NCBI GenBank assembly: GCA_947095585.1
Contig: OX352763.1
Coordinates: 48,874,481 to 48,938,480, forward strand
Source of the DNA: Nephrocerus scutellatus
Taxonomy: Eukaryota > Arthropoda > Insecta > Diptera > Pipunculidae
Direction of reading: 5' to 3'
Length of the DNA stretch: 64,000 bases
Shown here one piece after another: positions 19,970-30,240 of this stretch. Made by a program: the position numbers and the translations under genes. The number at the start of each line of letters is the position of its first letter. The stretch's first letter is position 1. The notes below the pieces were generated by a model. That model ran no database searches. It saw only the letters and a list, made by a program, of their open reading frames with translations, and had not been told where the DNA came from.

Positions 19970-22828
19970 TTATTTCGTTTGCATGTACTTTGGATTCGGC
20001 TTTGAGACACGACCACTTCGTGTTATGTATGAACCCACTGTCGACGGTATAGGCTCTTTTGATGTTGTAGCGTTGGTTTTCGTCGAAGTGGTAGCACTCG
20101 CAGTTGAAGTTGGTTCATCATGCGTGCTACGATTTGCATCCATTTGATCTTCCGTGGTAGCTGTCGTGTTCGTTAAGCCGGCGTTGTCATGCGAATTCGA
20201 TGTGTTTGCTTCGCTTGTATCGAATGATGGCCATTCGATGTTCGGGTCGTGAATATTTGCTTTTGTTTTGTGCAAATGATGATTGTTACGACGATAGCGT
20301 CTGCCATCGTTGGTTTGCACAATGACTGAGCGTGGATACTCCGTTTCGTTGACCACCTTTGCCGATGTCCAATCACGATGACCTTTTTGCATTCGCACTT
20401 TGTCGCCAATTTTCAGTTGTTTGAATGGGTTAGCGACACGATCAACGTAATGCTTTTGTTTCAATCGCAGATTGCGTAGTTCATCGGTGACGCTTTCGAC
20501 CACCTTCGGTTTCAATTGCTCTCTGTCGGTTGGTATCATTGTACGTGTTGATCGACTGAACAAGCGTTGACACGGTGACTTTAATGTGTCATTGCGTGGC
20601 GTATTTCTTAGCATCAATAACGCCTTGTATACGTCGGTGTTGTCGAGATACGCCTGTTTCATTAGATTTTTCGCTGTTTGGACATTTCTCTCGGCGAAAC
20701 CATTTGATCGTGGATAATATGGTGATGACATCCGATGTGTAAAGTTCCAATCACGCGCAAAATCGGCGAATTTTCGCGATGCATATTGCGGTCCACCATC
20801 GGTTTCCAAAATTTCAGGTATTCCATGAATCGAAAACCATTGTTTGAAGTACTGAATTACCTCAACTGATGTCGATGCCTTTAATTCTCGAAAATCGATG
20901 AATCCCGAATAATGATCAGCGATTAGAAGAAATTCATCGCCCTTGAAGTAGAAAATATCCCTCGAAAAGTGTTGAAATGGGTAAACTGGAACAGTTTTCA
21001 TCAGCATTGGCTCACGGACGTTGCTTCTTTGCGTGCTTTGACACGCGGCACACTTTTCGACGTAATTTGTGATATCGTTCGTTTGACCGTACCAATACAG
21101 CGATTGCCTGGCTCCGGCCAATGATTTCGTGATGCCAGCGTGACCAGTGTGAACCTGTTTGATGATATTTTTAATATCAGATTCAGGCACTATCACTTTA
21201 TGCGCTTTGAATAGCAATCCATTTTCGTATGCTATCTCTTCCTTGAACGTAGCGTATTTTTTGATTGCCTTTGGCAATTGATCGTCTTCGTCGGGCCATC
21301 CACGTTGCACGATTGCTTTGAGCGAACGTAACTCAAAATCGTTTTGCGTCGCTTCTATGAATCGTTGCTCAGCCTCTTTTGTCATTGCTAACACGATGTT
21401 CACCGCGTATTGCTCTTCCTCTTCGTATTCGTTCGGGTTGCAATCGCGACTTAGTGTGTCAGCGATTGGTATTTCTAGTCCTTTGACATATTTGACGGTT
21501 GGTGAATATTGCAAAACATCCCAAAGAATTTTTTGCAATCGAAGGGGCGCATTTTGCAATGGTTTCTTGAAGATGGTTTCCAACGGTTTGTGATCTGTTT
21601 CCACTTCCAGTCGTTTGCCATACACATACTGATGAAATTTTATGCATGCGAATTTGATTGCCATTGCTTCTTTCTCGATTTGAGGATAGTTTTGCTGCGA
21701 TTTTGTGAACGCTCTGGTCGCGTAAGCCACTGGTCGACCTTCTTGCATCAGGCATGCTCCCATCGAATGTGAACTCGCATCGACTGATAGCTTTACGTCT
21801 TGATTCACGTTGTAATATTTCAGAACCGGCGTCGTTGTCAACGTTCTTTTGATGTTTTCGAAACCTTCTTGTTGTTCAGCATCCCAAAACCACTCCACGT
21901 CTTTGTGAAGCAATTTTCGTAGGGGTTCAGTTAATTCTGACAAATTTGCTATGAATATGCCCAAAAAGTTTATCATTCCAAGCAAACGCTGCAGTTCCGT
22001 AACATTTTCCGGTATTTTTAATTGTTTGATCGCTTCGATTTTCTCTGGATCTGCTTCGCAACCATTTTGTGTAAAAATATGTCCGAGGAATTTAACTCGT
22101 GTTTTGTTGAACTCACATTTTGTCTTGTTGAGCGTAAAACCAGTTTGAGTAAGCCGATCAATGACGATTTTCGTTGTATTTTCCAGCTCCTTGATTGTTT
22201 CAGCGTAGATGAAAAAGTCGTCCATTGCTACTTCGCAATTGTTGATTCCATTCAATGTGCGGTTCATTACTTCCGAAAAAATCTCTGGCGCTGATGAAAT
22301 GCCAAATGGCAGTCGAAGATATCTATATCGACCCCATGGCGTCGCCATTGTCAAATATTTCGATGTGCGCTCAGTGACTTTGAGTTGCCAAAAACCTTTT
22401 TGACAGTCCAATTTGGTGAAATATTTAGCGTTGTGCACTTTTGCTGCGATTTCTTCAACCGTTTTCAACGGATAATGTCGACGTTTGATATTTTTATTTA
22501 ATTCGGTTGGATCCATGCAAATGCGCGTCTTTTCACCTTTGTTAACGATCACCATTGGGCTGACAGCTGGTGTTGGTTCGGTAATCGGTTCGATCACTTT
22601 TAGTTGGACCATTTTATCTAATTCCTTTTTCACTTTGTCTCTCAAAGCATGAGCGATTCGACGAGCCGGAATTATTTTGAACTTCGGATTTTCGATAAAA
22701 ATCGATATCGTACACAAAATTGTTGCAGCAGCCCAGTTCATTCTCTGCTGGATCATCGATTCGATGTACTCGTACGATAAATCCAAGTTTTTCGCACATT
22801 GCGCCGCCCAGAATCGATGGCACATCAT
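19970..22828 (-). CDS. pol: Mag-like Pol: RT, RNase H, integrase
   Basis: 952 codons open. Reverse transcriptase blocks: TRICMDPTELN, FTKLDCQKGFWQL, LPFGISSAPEIFSEVM and VAMDDFFIYAE, where the catalytic box is MDDF rather than the common YVDD. RNase H: LSVDASSHSMGACLMQ, EKEAMAIKFACIKF, ETDHKPL, DTLSRD. Integrase: HTGHAGITKS...CAACQSTQ zinc finger, core aspartate in FSRDIFYFKG, ETDGGPQYAS and the glutamate in SNGFAERNVQ. The first 30 or so codons overlap the Gag-protease frame and are probably not translated from their own start. Entry would need a frameshift, or the overlap reflects one mutation. After the core, a Thr/Ser-rich tail reaches the stop. Confidence 0.9.
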   Translation of the reverse strand: MMCHRFWAAQCAKNLDLSYEYIESMIQQRMNWAAATILCTISIFIENPKFKIIPARRIAHALRDKVKKELDKMVQLKVIEPITEPTPAVSPMVIVNKGEKTRICMDPTELNKNIKRRHYPLKTVEEIAAKVHNAKYFTKLDCQKGFWQLKVTERTSKYLTMATPWGRYRYLRLPFGISSAPEIFSEVMNRTLNGINNCEVAMDDFFIYAETIKELENTTKIVIDRLTQTGFTLNKTKCEFNKTRVKFLGHIFTQNGCEADPEKIEAIKQLKIPENVTELQRLLGMINFLGIFIANLSELTEPLRKLLHKDVEWFWDAEQQEGFENIKRTLTTTPVLKYYNVNQDVKLSVDASSHSMGACLMQEGRPVAYATRAFTKSQQNYPQIEKEAMAIKFACIKFHQYVYGKRLEVETDHKPLETIFKKPLQNAPLRLQKILWDVLQYSPTVKYVKGLEIPIADTLSRDCNPNEYEEEEQYAVNIVLAMTKEAEQRFIEATQNDFELRSLKAIVQRGWPDEDDQLPKAIKKYATFKEEIAYENGLLFKAHKVIVPESDIKNIIKQVHTGHAGITKSLAGARQSLYWYGQTNDITNYVEKCAACQSTQRSNVREPMLMKTVPVYPFQHFSRDIFYFKGDEFLLIADHYSGFIDFRELKASTSVEVIQYFKQWFSIHGIPEILETDGGPQYASRKFADFARDWNFTHRMSSPYYPRSNGFAERNVQTAKNLMKQAYLDNTDVYKALLMLRNTPRNDTLKSPCQRLFSRSTRTMIPTDREQLKPKVVESVTDELRNLRLKQKHYVDRVANPFKQLKIGDKVRMQKGHRDWTSAKVVNETEYPRSVIVQTNDGRRYRRNNHHLHKTKANIHDPNIEWPSFDTSEANTSNSHDNAGLTNTTATTEDQMDANRSTHDEPTSTASATTSTKTNATTSKEPIPSTVGSYITRSGRVSKPNPKYMQTK

Positions 22829-24002
22829 TTTTTACAATTTTGAATAAGACAGGCACAAATTTGTTTTTCACTTTACATGCGATGAACGTTTCACCGATCA
22901 CTTTAATCGGCCTGTTGTTGTAAGCGATTAGTCGTTTGGTCGTCGATTTTTCAATTTTCGCTTTTAATTCTTTCGCCACATTTTTCGAGAGTACATTGCA
23001 TTGAGCTCCAGTGTCTAATTTCAATTGAAGCTCCTTTTCACTAACCCGCACTTTCGCAGACCATTGATCGTCTTCGTTAACTAAATTGACTTTTTTTGAT
23101 TTTTTGTTTTCTATTTTCACCAAGCCGACCTTGAATTGGTTCGGCTCATCACTGTCGGAATCGCTCGACTCACCTGAATCGTTTTCGTCTTCGCTGTCCG
23201 GATCTGATTCCACACAATTCACTCTTTTTCCTTTTTTATTTTTATATTTCTTAAATTTTTTCGAATTTTCTTTTACTTTTTTGTCTTTTTTCGAATTGGA
23301 TTTGCACATTGATTCGAAATGACCTTTTGTGCCACACTTTATGCACTTTTTATTAAATGCTGGGCAACTGCGATAACCGTGTGTGGTGCCACATCGTTTG
23401 CACTGAAACACTTTCTCCTTGTTTAAAGCGTTGACATATGCGCTTGTGCTCGCATTTGCACCGTCTTGGATTTCCGAAATCTGTTTCGTTGCACGTTCAG
23501 CTGCTCGACAAATCTTTTTTGTTTTTGCGAAATCCAATTCCTCTTCCGTCCACAATTTTTGTCTGGTGGCATCTGAATGAATGCCAACGACTATTTGATC
23601 CATTGTAAATTCGTCTTCTTTGTTTCCGTACGAACATTTTTTTACTTGCGTCTGCAGCTTCTGTAGAAAACTTTCGAACGATTCACTTTGCTGTTGCTTG
23701 ATGCGATGAAATTGGCATCGTTCGTAGGTTTTATTTTTCGCCGGCGCAAAATGTTGCGTCAGTTTCGTTTTTATGGTGGCCAACTCCTTTTTTTCATTAT
23801 TGCTTAGCCCCAAATTGTTGATCACTTTTAATGCGTCGCGACCAATAATTGCAAGAAAATTCGCAGCTTGAACTACTGCTTCTTCTTTATTAATTTTTGC
23901 CGCCGTGAAATAATTTTCGTAAACTTCGAGCCATTCGGTCCACTCCTGTGACATGTCGATGTCACTGTTGACCGACAGCGGCTTCGGCGGTTTGATCGAC
24001 AT
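22614..24002 (-). CDS. gag: Mag-like Gag-protease
   Basis: 462 codons. A capsid-type region (WTEWLEVYENYFTA near residue 22, then FESFLQKLQTQVKKC) is followed by two zinc knuckles, CKRCGTTHGYRSCPAFNKKC and CIKCGTKGHFESMC, around residues 200-235. A Lys/Ser/Asp-rich linker leads to an aspartic protease with KLDTGAQCNVLS and the ILGG flap-side motif (SILGGAMC). The frame runs about 60 codons past the protease into the RT region in the wrong phase, so the true change to Pol lies within 22614-22828. Start at the ATG after the leader. Confidence 0.88.
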   Translation of the reverse strand: MSIKPPKPLSVNSDIDMSQEWTEWLEVYENYFTAAKINKEEAVVQAANFLAIIGRDALKVINNLGLSNNEKKELATIKTKLTQHFAPAKNKTYERCQFHRIKQQQSESFESFLQKLQTQVKKCSYGNKEDEFTMDQIVVGIHSDATRQKLWTEEELDFAKTKKICRAAERATKQISEIQDGANASTSAYVNALNKEKVFQCKRCGTTHGYRSCPAFNKKCIKCGTKGHFESMCKSNSKKDKKVKENSKKFKKYKNKKGKRVNCVESDPDSEDENDSGESSDSDSDEPNQFKVGLVKIENKKSKKVNLVNEDDQWSAKVRVSEKELQLKLDTGAQCNVLSKNVAKELKAKIEKSTTKRLIAYNNRPIKVIGETFIACKVKNKFVPVLFKIVKNDVPSILGGAMCEKLGFIVRVHRIDDPAENELGCCNNFVYDIDFYRKSEVQNNSGSSNRSCFERQSEKGIR

Positions 24003-24496
24003 TTCGTAGTTTTCGTTTTCACTTTTGTCGTTGCTGGTTCACAAATATTTATTTGTCTGAAATCAATTTATTTCGCTGTTTCGATGCGAATCGTACAATG
24101 CCGCTGACTCATATACACACACACGAGCTCTTTGTTCAAATTCAGTTTTTTAATTCCCAGAATCGATTACACTCGCGATTTGTTTTTCTCTGCTTATTCT
24201 ATCGTTCTGTTGTCACCACAGCGTCGCTCGCATACACACACACTCTCGTTTGTTACTTGTTCGTTAATTTTCACGAATTTGATTTTTGATGCGCAATAAC
24301 GAGCCGCTGTGTAATAGGCGTATGTTCTATGCCGGCGATTGTCAATATTTTTCGTTTCACTCGCGATGCCTTTTATCGACAAAACTTTCGATGAAAACTA
24401 ATTGTTTTTGTTATTTCACTCGCGATGCCTTTTTTCGGCAAAACTTTCGAATAATAATTGATATTTTTACCAATAAAATCGCTCAGCTTTGTATTA
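24003..24496 (-). other. Mag-like element 5' leader
   Basis: Untranslated region between PBS and gag. It contains a duplicated phrase, ttcactcgcgatgccttttt(a/t)tcg (about 24356 and 24416), and no gene. Confidence 0.7.
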
Positions 24497-24514
24497 ATCC
24501 CGTATCTGACACCA
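24497..24514 (-). promoter_or_regulatory. Mag-like element primer-binding site
   Basis: Coding strand TGGTGTCAGATACGGGAT directly next to the 5' LTR. The tRNA was not identified. Confidence 0.8.
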
Positions 24515-24639
24515 TGTAATAGCATGGAGCGGTTGATAGAATGAAAGACGTGTCCGACGACTGAGTGTCTATAATATACTGAGTGGCTTTATTCATATTT
24601 GTTGCATACACTAAGGTGTTGCCAGATAGGCATGTGACA
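24515..24639 (-). repeat. Mag-like element 5' LTR
   Basis: 125 bp, 124/125 identical to the other LTR. Confidence 0.95.
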
Positions 24640-25276
24640 CATTCTAACGTTAATCGCTGCTATTGGACCAATAAATAAATTAATTGTAGATAACGAGCTA
24701 GGATTTAAAGCTCTTCCACTTAAAGAATTTTTACAAAACGAAAACATAGAAATTCATTATACCTCAAATTATAACCACACATCCAATTCAGATGTAGAAA
24801 GACTACATAACACAATCAATGAACACATTAGATTATTAAGGCATGATCCAAACACAAATAATAATACTGTTGAAGAAAAGATATTAAAAATTATAAATTA
24901 TTATAACAATACCATACATTCAACTACTGATAAAAAACCAATCGATTTTAAAAATGGAAAAATACATAACAACGAATATGATTCTATTAAAGATAAAATA
25001 TGCAAGAAAAAACAAACTTCCATAAATAAATTAAATAAAGAAAGAGAAGATTTAGAAATACAACCAGGAACTACTTTCATTAAAGAAACACGCGGTGGAA
25101 AAAATCACACGAAATTCAGAAAACTTGATGCAGAAAAAATAGACGAAAATCATATAATCGATAAACGAAATAATTTAAAATATTATAAATCACACATCAA
25201 ACGGAAAAAGAAATATCAAAACTACAATTCACCAACAATTAAAACAAAAGGAAAAACACATGAAAGTAACTCATAA
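24640..25276 (+). pseudogene. pol: errantivirus Pol, integrase C-terminal part
   Basis: Resumes integrase after the nested element, starting with the duplicated cattc. It holds the second catalytic aspartate (LIVDNELGFKAL) and the glutamate region (TSNSDVERLHNTI), then a basic tail with a Lys/Arg-rich end (HIKRKKKYQNYN) and a stop at 25274-25276. Apart from the insertion this portion is undamaged. Confidence 0.85.
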
Positions 25277-25377
25277 ACTAGTAAAATCTTAAAACAGAAG
25301 AAGAAAATTTAAAAAAATAACATAACATAATATAAACTACGAGTAACTCCAATAAAACAAGAATTTAAAATTAAATC

Positions 25378-26946
25378 TTTTACAGATGAATCATTTTATC
25401 AACTATACTATACTGTTATCCAAATACTAAAGCACAATTTCTTGAGATACACGATTTAAACAATAATAACGGATACATGACAATTAAAAAGGAAGATATA
25501 AACATTATTCAAAATTTTAATAAAATTCTACATATAATAAACATAACAGAAATAGAAAATACTATAGATCATTTAAATGAAAATATTAATCTTATACAAA
25601 CCAAAATAGGTATAACTAACCCAATGTTTAATACACTAATACATAACTTCAGACAATTAAAACGAAAAATATCTAATCTTAAACCACATCCAAAAGTAAA
25701 ACGAGCATTAATAAACATATTAGGTACAGGACTTAAATATATAGCAGGCACAATGGATTCTCAAGACGAAATTGAAATAAAATCTCAACTAAAAGCTCTT
25801 AAATCAAAAAACAAAGAATTAATTTCAGAAAATAATAAACAAGTTTCATTCAATTTTAAGATATATCAACAGATAGGAAATATAACTAATCATATTCAAA
25901 ACCAACAAAAGAATATTACACGATTTTTAAATGACTTTAATAAACTAAATAAAAAGGACATTACTAAGATAGAAAAAGATATAAATTACATAGAACATAT
26001 TTATCAAATTAATTATGACATCAATCTTTTCCGACATCACATAGACGACATAGAACAAATTATTCTAACAAGCAAACTTGGTATACTTACAAGAAATATT
26101 TTAACAGAAAAGGAACTAAAACTAGCTAAAAATATCCAAGGACTTAAAGACACAAAAATAGCCGTAATATTCGAATATGAACTTATTATAATAATCCTCT
26201 TAATACCTGAATATTCTAACTCCTCATATTCCACTATTATCATTGAACCAATGCCAAACAAAAACAATAAAGCCATATCATTAAACGAAAGTACCTTTAT
26301 AATAGATCAAAATAATAATATATATGATAAAAATGTAAAAGATAAGTTAGAGAAAAACTTAAATAAAATAAGAAACAACTGTACTACAAATATTATTAAA
26401 TTTGAAAAAGCCTATTGCAAAATGAAAAATTTTACAGAGGAAGAAATTAAAGAAATAATCCCAGGAATTGTAGTAACGAAAAATATTTCTAAAACAAATA
26501 TCAAACATAACTGTTATCAATTAAAAATAGATATATATGGAAGCAAAATAATTAAATTCGAAAACTGTAATATAGAAATCGAAAATAAAACATATATAAA
26601 TTCATATTTTAAAATAAAAGATGATATCATTCTTCCATACTTTATATCAGAAGTAATAGAAAATAAAAGTATCGAAATAATCAAATTAGAAGATTTTCAT
26701 ATCGAAAAAATAGAAAACAATAGAAAACATATTGAAGAAATTACTATAAAAACTAAAGAACAAACCTATTTTCATACATCTTATATATCCATAATTTTCA
26801 TACTAATAATCATATTATCAATTTATAAATTTTTAAAATATAAGAAAAAATCAATATGTAAAGCTACTACTTCGTCGGAGCCTCAGGCTAGCGGTGGGGG
26901 TGTTAACATAGAGAATATCCCACTACAGGCACCCGTTATAATATAG
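25378..26946 (+). CDS. env: errantivirus Env-like glycoprotein (fusion-protein type)
   Basis: Open from ATG 25477 to 26946 (489 codons). The same frame is open upstream to about 25389. A likely splice acceptor (tttacag, ending 25385) precedes a hydrophobic stretch, but one base change of phase there makes the true start uncertain. Env mRNAs of errantiviruses are spliced. Features: a basic furin-like site (KVKR) near residue 79 followed by a hydrophobic fusion-peptide-like segment, Asn-rich ectodomain with few cysteines, and one transmembrane segment near residue 450 followed by KYKKK. The last 15 codons lie in the 3' LTR. This is the baculovirus F-like class of env. Confidence 0.75.
26886..26900 (+). 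promoter_or_regulatory. errantivirus polypurine tract
   Basis: ggctagcggtggggg ends directly at the 3' LTR. It lies within the env reading frame. Confidence 0.75.
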
Positions 26947-27635
26947 AAATACTGAATAACAATATAAGATATTCACAGTATGTAATCACATAATCACATA
27001 GAATAAGAATAATGTAAATGCGATCCAACTTCATATCTTGTTTACCAATTTCACAACATGATGAAATCATCTTGTTTACTACTTTAACATTCAAGGCCAA
27101 TCTTATCTCACAATACGAATTTTGTCAACATGTTTACCATCTTCAATTCAAGGCCAATCAATGATCAAAACGCCAGATGGTCAATTACGACGAATTTAGA
27201 TGTCTATTCAAAACATGTTAGAACATGAAAACAACCTTATCTCAAATCAGATCTAAGACAATAACATGTTTACGTCCTCAAAGACGAAAACAAGTTCAAA
27301 GTCCAAAACTATTTCACAATACAAGTTGGATCACATAACAAAATAAGTATATAGAAATAAGTATAAAAGCAGAAGCATTCAGTATTCATAATTCATTAAG
27401 TATCCGGGATTCATTAAGTTTCCATCCAACATTCATTAAGTATCTGGTATTCATTAAGTTAACGGATTGTATATATTATTAACACTTCCATTCTACAAAT
27501 TTATACACAGTGATACAGGATATAGAATCATTCTTTAAAGATATTGTCTTAAATAATTTTCTTGTGACTTGTAATATTATTTTAATAAAGAAAGATCTTT
27601 TTTAAAATTTACTAAGTTACATTGAAAACATAATT
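26901..27635 (+). repeat. errantivirus 3' LTR
   Basis: 735 bp, matching 13227-13949 except about four substitutions, a tata insertion, a small rearranged stretch near 27531 and an 8-9-bp insertion (tttactaag) near 27608. Confidence 0.92.
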
Positions 27636-27757
27636 ATTAACCTGCGGGCTGCTACGTCGGTACAGTTCTGCTTATCGCTGCAATCGTTTTTCTCGGTTTT
27701 CGCTGCCAACGTCTTCGTACAACGTAGCAACACTGTTTGATTAACCTGCGGGTTGTA
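27636..27757 (+). repeat. satellite array, right remnant
   Basis: Completes the monomer cut at 13226 and includes one more L-type monomer, ending at cctgcgggttg. There it joins the truncated LTR of the next provirus. Confidence 0.88.
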
Positions 27758-27996
27758 CATTGTGTACAACGTACAACGTACGTATGATACGTGTGTTTGT
27801 TGTTTAATTGATAAGGGAAATGCATGCGGTATACAGGTATGTATGGATGGATGGATGGATGATATGCTGATTTAGGCGTCAGGCAAATATTCAATTAACG
27901 AAGTTCGGAGTTAGTAGATATATATTGATTATTAATTTGTATGCAAATGTTATGAATGGGAAATGAGAATATGATCACTGGTGTAATCCCTTCACA
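27757..27996 (-). repeat. 412-like 3' LTR, truncated
   Basis: On its coding strand it starts TGTGAAGGGATTACACCAG after a purine-rich gaggagggtgg-type tract (27997-28010). It is about 90 percent or more similar to 32376-32604 by eye, with small differences in ggat and acgtac microrepeats. It stops at the satellite junction. Confidence 0.8.
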
Positions 27997-28174
27997 CCAC
28001 CCTCCTGGGGGAAAAAAAAGAGAAATCTCGGGGCACGAGGTTTCCTCCTTTTTGTTGTGTCATTTGTACACTGGGATCTGTTTTTATCATAATGTATTTA
28101 GTAACTTTTTTTTGTTTTGCTTTTATACATATGATTAAAAAAAAAAATCAAAAAAAAATTTTTTTTTTCTAATA

Positions 28175-28744
28175 TCGGGTGTTTCAACAGGTGCGCTTCA
28201 ACTTTGCTCCGATAGGGACGGCGAACGACGCCATATTTTTTATTGTTCTTTTGTCATTTGGAAACTTCATTAGTATACATTTTATCATGGAACGCTACAC
28301 ATGTGAACAGCGATTGCAAATCGTGCAAATTTTTTATCAAAATAATCGTTCTGTTGCCGCTACTTTAAGAGCATTACGGCCATTTTACGGTCCATTTAAC
28401 GATGAGGCTCACTTTTGGCTAGAAGGATTTGTCAACAAGCAAAATATGCGTTACTGGGCAGAAAGCAACCCACACGTGATTCATGAGGCACCGTTGCATC
28501 CCGAAAAAGTCACTGTTTGGTGCGGATTACATGCCGGCGGCGTCATTGGGCCATATTTTTGGTTCAAAGATTGGACTTCGTAAAACGTGCACGCGGTGGT
28601 CATGCAAAAGAAATCGAGTTTCATACTTAAATGTATCATATGAATGTGTTCAAATTCGTTAATAAAAAAAAAGTTAGTTCAAAAGTCGAACAGTTTGTGT
28701 TTTATTCAAAAAAAAAGTTGAAGTGCTCTTATTGAAAAACCCTA
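28175..28744 (+). mobile_element. internally deleted mariner-like element
   Basis: 570 bp with imperfect inverted ends. The left begins TCGGGTGTTTCAAC and the right, read inward, TAGGGTTTTTCAAT. Both share cacttcaactttt-like inner sequence and are flanked by TA (28173-28174, 28745-28746). Size and content fit a deletion derivative of a Tc1/mariner-type transposon. Confidence 0.75.
28287..28583 (+). CDS. short transposase-derived ORF (HTH joined to part of DDE domain)
   Basis: 98 codons from an ATG. The first 38 residues are a helix-turn-helix start (YTCEQRLQIVQIFYQNNRSV...TLRALRPFYG). They are joined in frame to the DDE region DEAHFWLEGFVNKQN, then HPEKVTVWCGLHAGGVIG. The aspartate of DEAHF equals the first catalytic aspartate, and the remaining two are absent. 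It cannot be a transposase, but it keeps a potential DNA-binding part. Whether it is expressed is unknown. Confidence 0.6.
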   Translation: MERYTCEQRLQIVQIFYQNNRSVAATLRALRPFYGPFNDEAHFWLEGFVNKQNMRYWAESNPHVIHEAPLHPEKVTVWCGLHAGGVIGPYFWFKDWTS

Positions 28745-29099
28745 TACAATTTTCTTATGATAATTTTTTTTCTTTCTAAATGCAAATTTCTTATAAATAT
28801 ATTTTCTGTAATTAATTTATACTTATACACTTAAATTTAAAACTTTTATTTAATTTTCAAAAATTATTATATAGCTAATTTATGTTTTTTTTTTCTAGTA
28901 CAAGTTTCTTATTAATATTTTCTTTTGAATAATTTATAAATTTGTATTTATATTTTGTTTTTTTTTTCTAATACTTGTTTTTTAAAGTTTTTTCTTAATG
29001 GCATTTTAGTACATATATTGTTTAAACTAGTTCATTCTTATAAATATTTAAATTTGATTATTCTTAGTTAATGTATTGTTTAAACTATTTCATTCTTAT
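28745..29099. other. AT-rich stretch downstream of 412-like pol
   Basis: Contains a duplicated block of about 65 bp (shared phrase gtttaaacta(g/t)ttcattcttataaatattt at 29022-29047 and 29078-29107). Probably the 3' untranslated part of the provirus. Confidence 0.5.
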
Positions 29100-30240
29100 A
29101 AATATTTCGTTTCCCTTCGTATTTGATTTCACAATTTACGCCCTCTTCGGACAGTACTTCGTATGGTCCTATGTAAATGGGATCTAACTTTCTTCTGTTT
29201 TCGTTTCTTAACAAAACTAAACTACCTACTTCAAAACTAGTTTGTTTACTTTTAGCTTTCCTATCGTAATCAGTTTTCCTAGCATTTTTCTTTTCTAAAA
29301 GTGTGTCTCTAGCATCCCTATGAGCGATTTACAGTTTTTGTTTCAAATCAATTAAGTAGTCCTCATAATTGTACCTTGGGTCCACCTGTTTTGTCAAATT
29401 TGAGGGTAACGTACATTGTCTTCCGAATACTAATTCGAATTGTGTATACTCTGTTTCTGTATACTGCGGTGTTATAACAAAACACATAATATGGTAACCA
29501 AGTTCACCAGTCTGTATGCTTTTCGGACTCCGAGAACTTTATGGGAATTTTCTAATGCTCCTATACTTTCGTGATGATATGCTGTAGACTGTAGTTATTC
29601 TATTTTTAATAGTTTGCACATATCTTTGAAAATTTTGTTGATAAATTCTGTTCCTTGGTCAGAGGCTATAGTCTTTGGAACTCCATATTTAAGGACAAAA
29701 CATTCTATTAGCCCTTTGGCTACTGTGCTAGCTTCTTTATTTTCGAGTGGAATAGCTTCGGTAAATTTTGTCAGTTCGTCTTGTAAGGTTAGTATGTATC
29801 TATATCCATTTACTGATTTGTCTAGATGACTTACTAAGTCAAGTCTAGATAGATTTTGTCGAAACTTGATTCTATTATTTCCATGGGCTGTTTTTTGGGT
29901 GAAATATATTTAATTTTCTGACATTTTTGAATTTGAATTTTTCTTTGTAAAGCATTGTACAAAGGAAGCTATGTCATTCTGCATTCCAGTCCAGAAGTAT
30001 TTTTTCTTGATTGTCTTGATCATGCGGTTTATTCCTGCATGTCCGCTTGTTGGTAATATGTGGTAGTCGTTGAGCAATAGTTTCTTTTTATGAGGATCGG
30101 TAATTTCTATATATTTATATATGAGGTGCACCTTTACATTACTTGTTTTAAACATTTCTCCTAAGATTTTTTATAACTCGGTTATGTTGTATTCTCGACG
30201 GCCGTCTGCAAGTTTTTTCATTTCTTCTTTTGTAATGTAT
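29100..30240 (-). pseudogene. pol: 412-like integrase, broken
   Basis: On the minus strand: EMKKLADGRREYN, then a zinc-finger region (GHAGINRMIKTIKKKYFWTG), core with ILTLQDELTKFTEAIP, catalytic aspartate in IASDQGTEFINK and glutamate in HHESIGALENSHK, then a C-terminal domain (GSLVLLRNENRRKLDPIYIG). Stops and frameshifts occur near 30170, 29850, 29590 and 29330. The HHxSIGALEN signature is typical of 412/mdg1/blood-like integrases. Confidence 0.82.

Larger units (their letters stand above)
19672..24639 (-). mobile_element. Mag-like Ty3/gypsy retrotransposon, nearly intact
   Basis: 4,968 bp on the minus strand inside the errantivirus integrase. Its 125-bp LTRs (19672-19796 and 24515-24639) differ at one base, so it inserted very recently. 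Both reading frames are long and open. A PBS, purine tract and 5-bp duplication are present. Short LTRs, two CCHC knuckles and a DTGAQ protease fit the Mag/SURL branch. No env. Confidence 0.92.
13227..27635 (+). mobile_element. 17.6/297-type errantivirus provirus, interrupted
   Basis: Complete LTR provirus inserted in the satellite. The LTRs are at 13227-13949 and 26901-27635. They are flanked by the 6-bp duplication attaac (13221-13226 and 27636-27641), which is satellite sequence. The PBS, TGGCGCAGTCGGTAGGAT, is the type used by 17.6 and 297 (serine tRNA). Gene order is gag-pol-env. It is inactive: a frameshift near 18360, a stop at 18582-18584, and a 4,968-bp Mag-like element inside integrase. 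LTRs differ by a handful of substitutions and three indels or clusters, so the insertion is fairly young. Confidence 0.92.
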
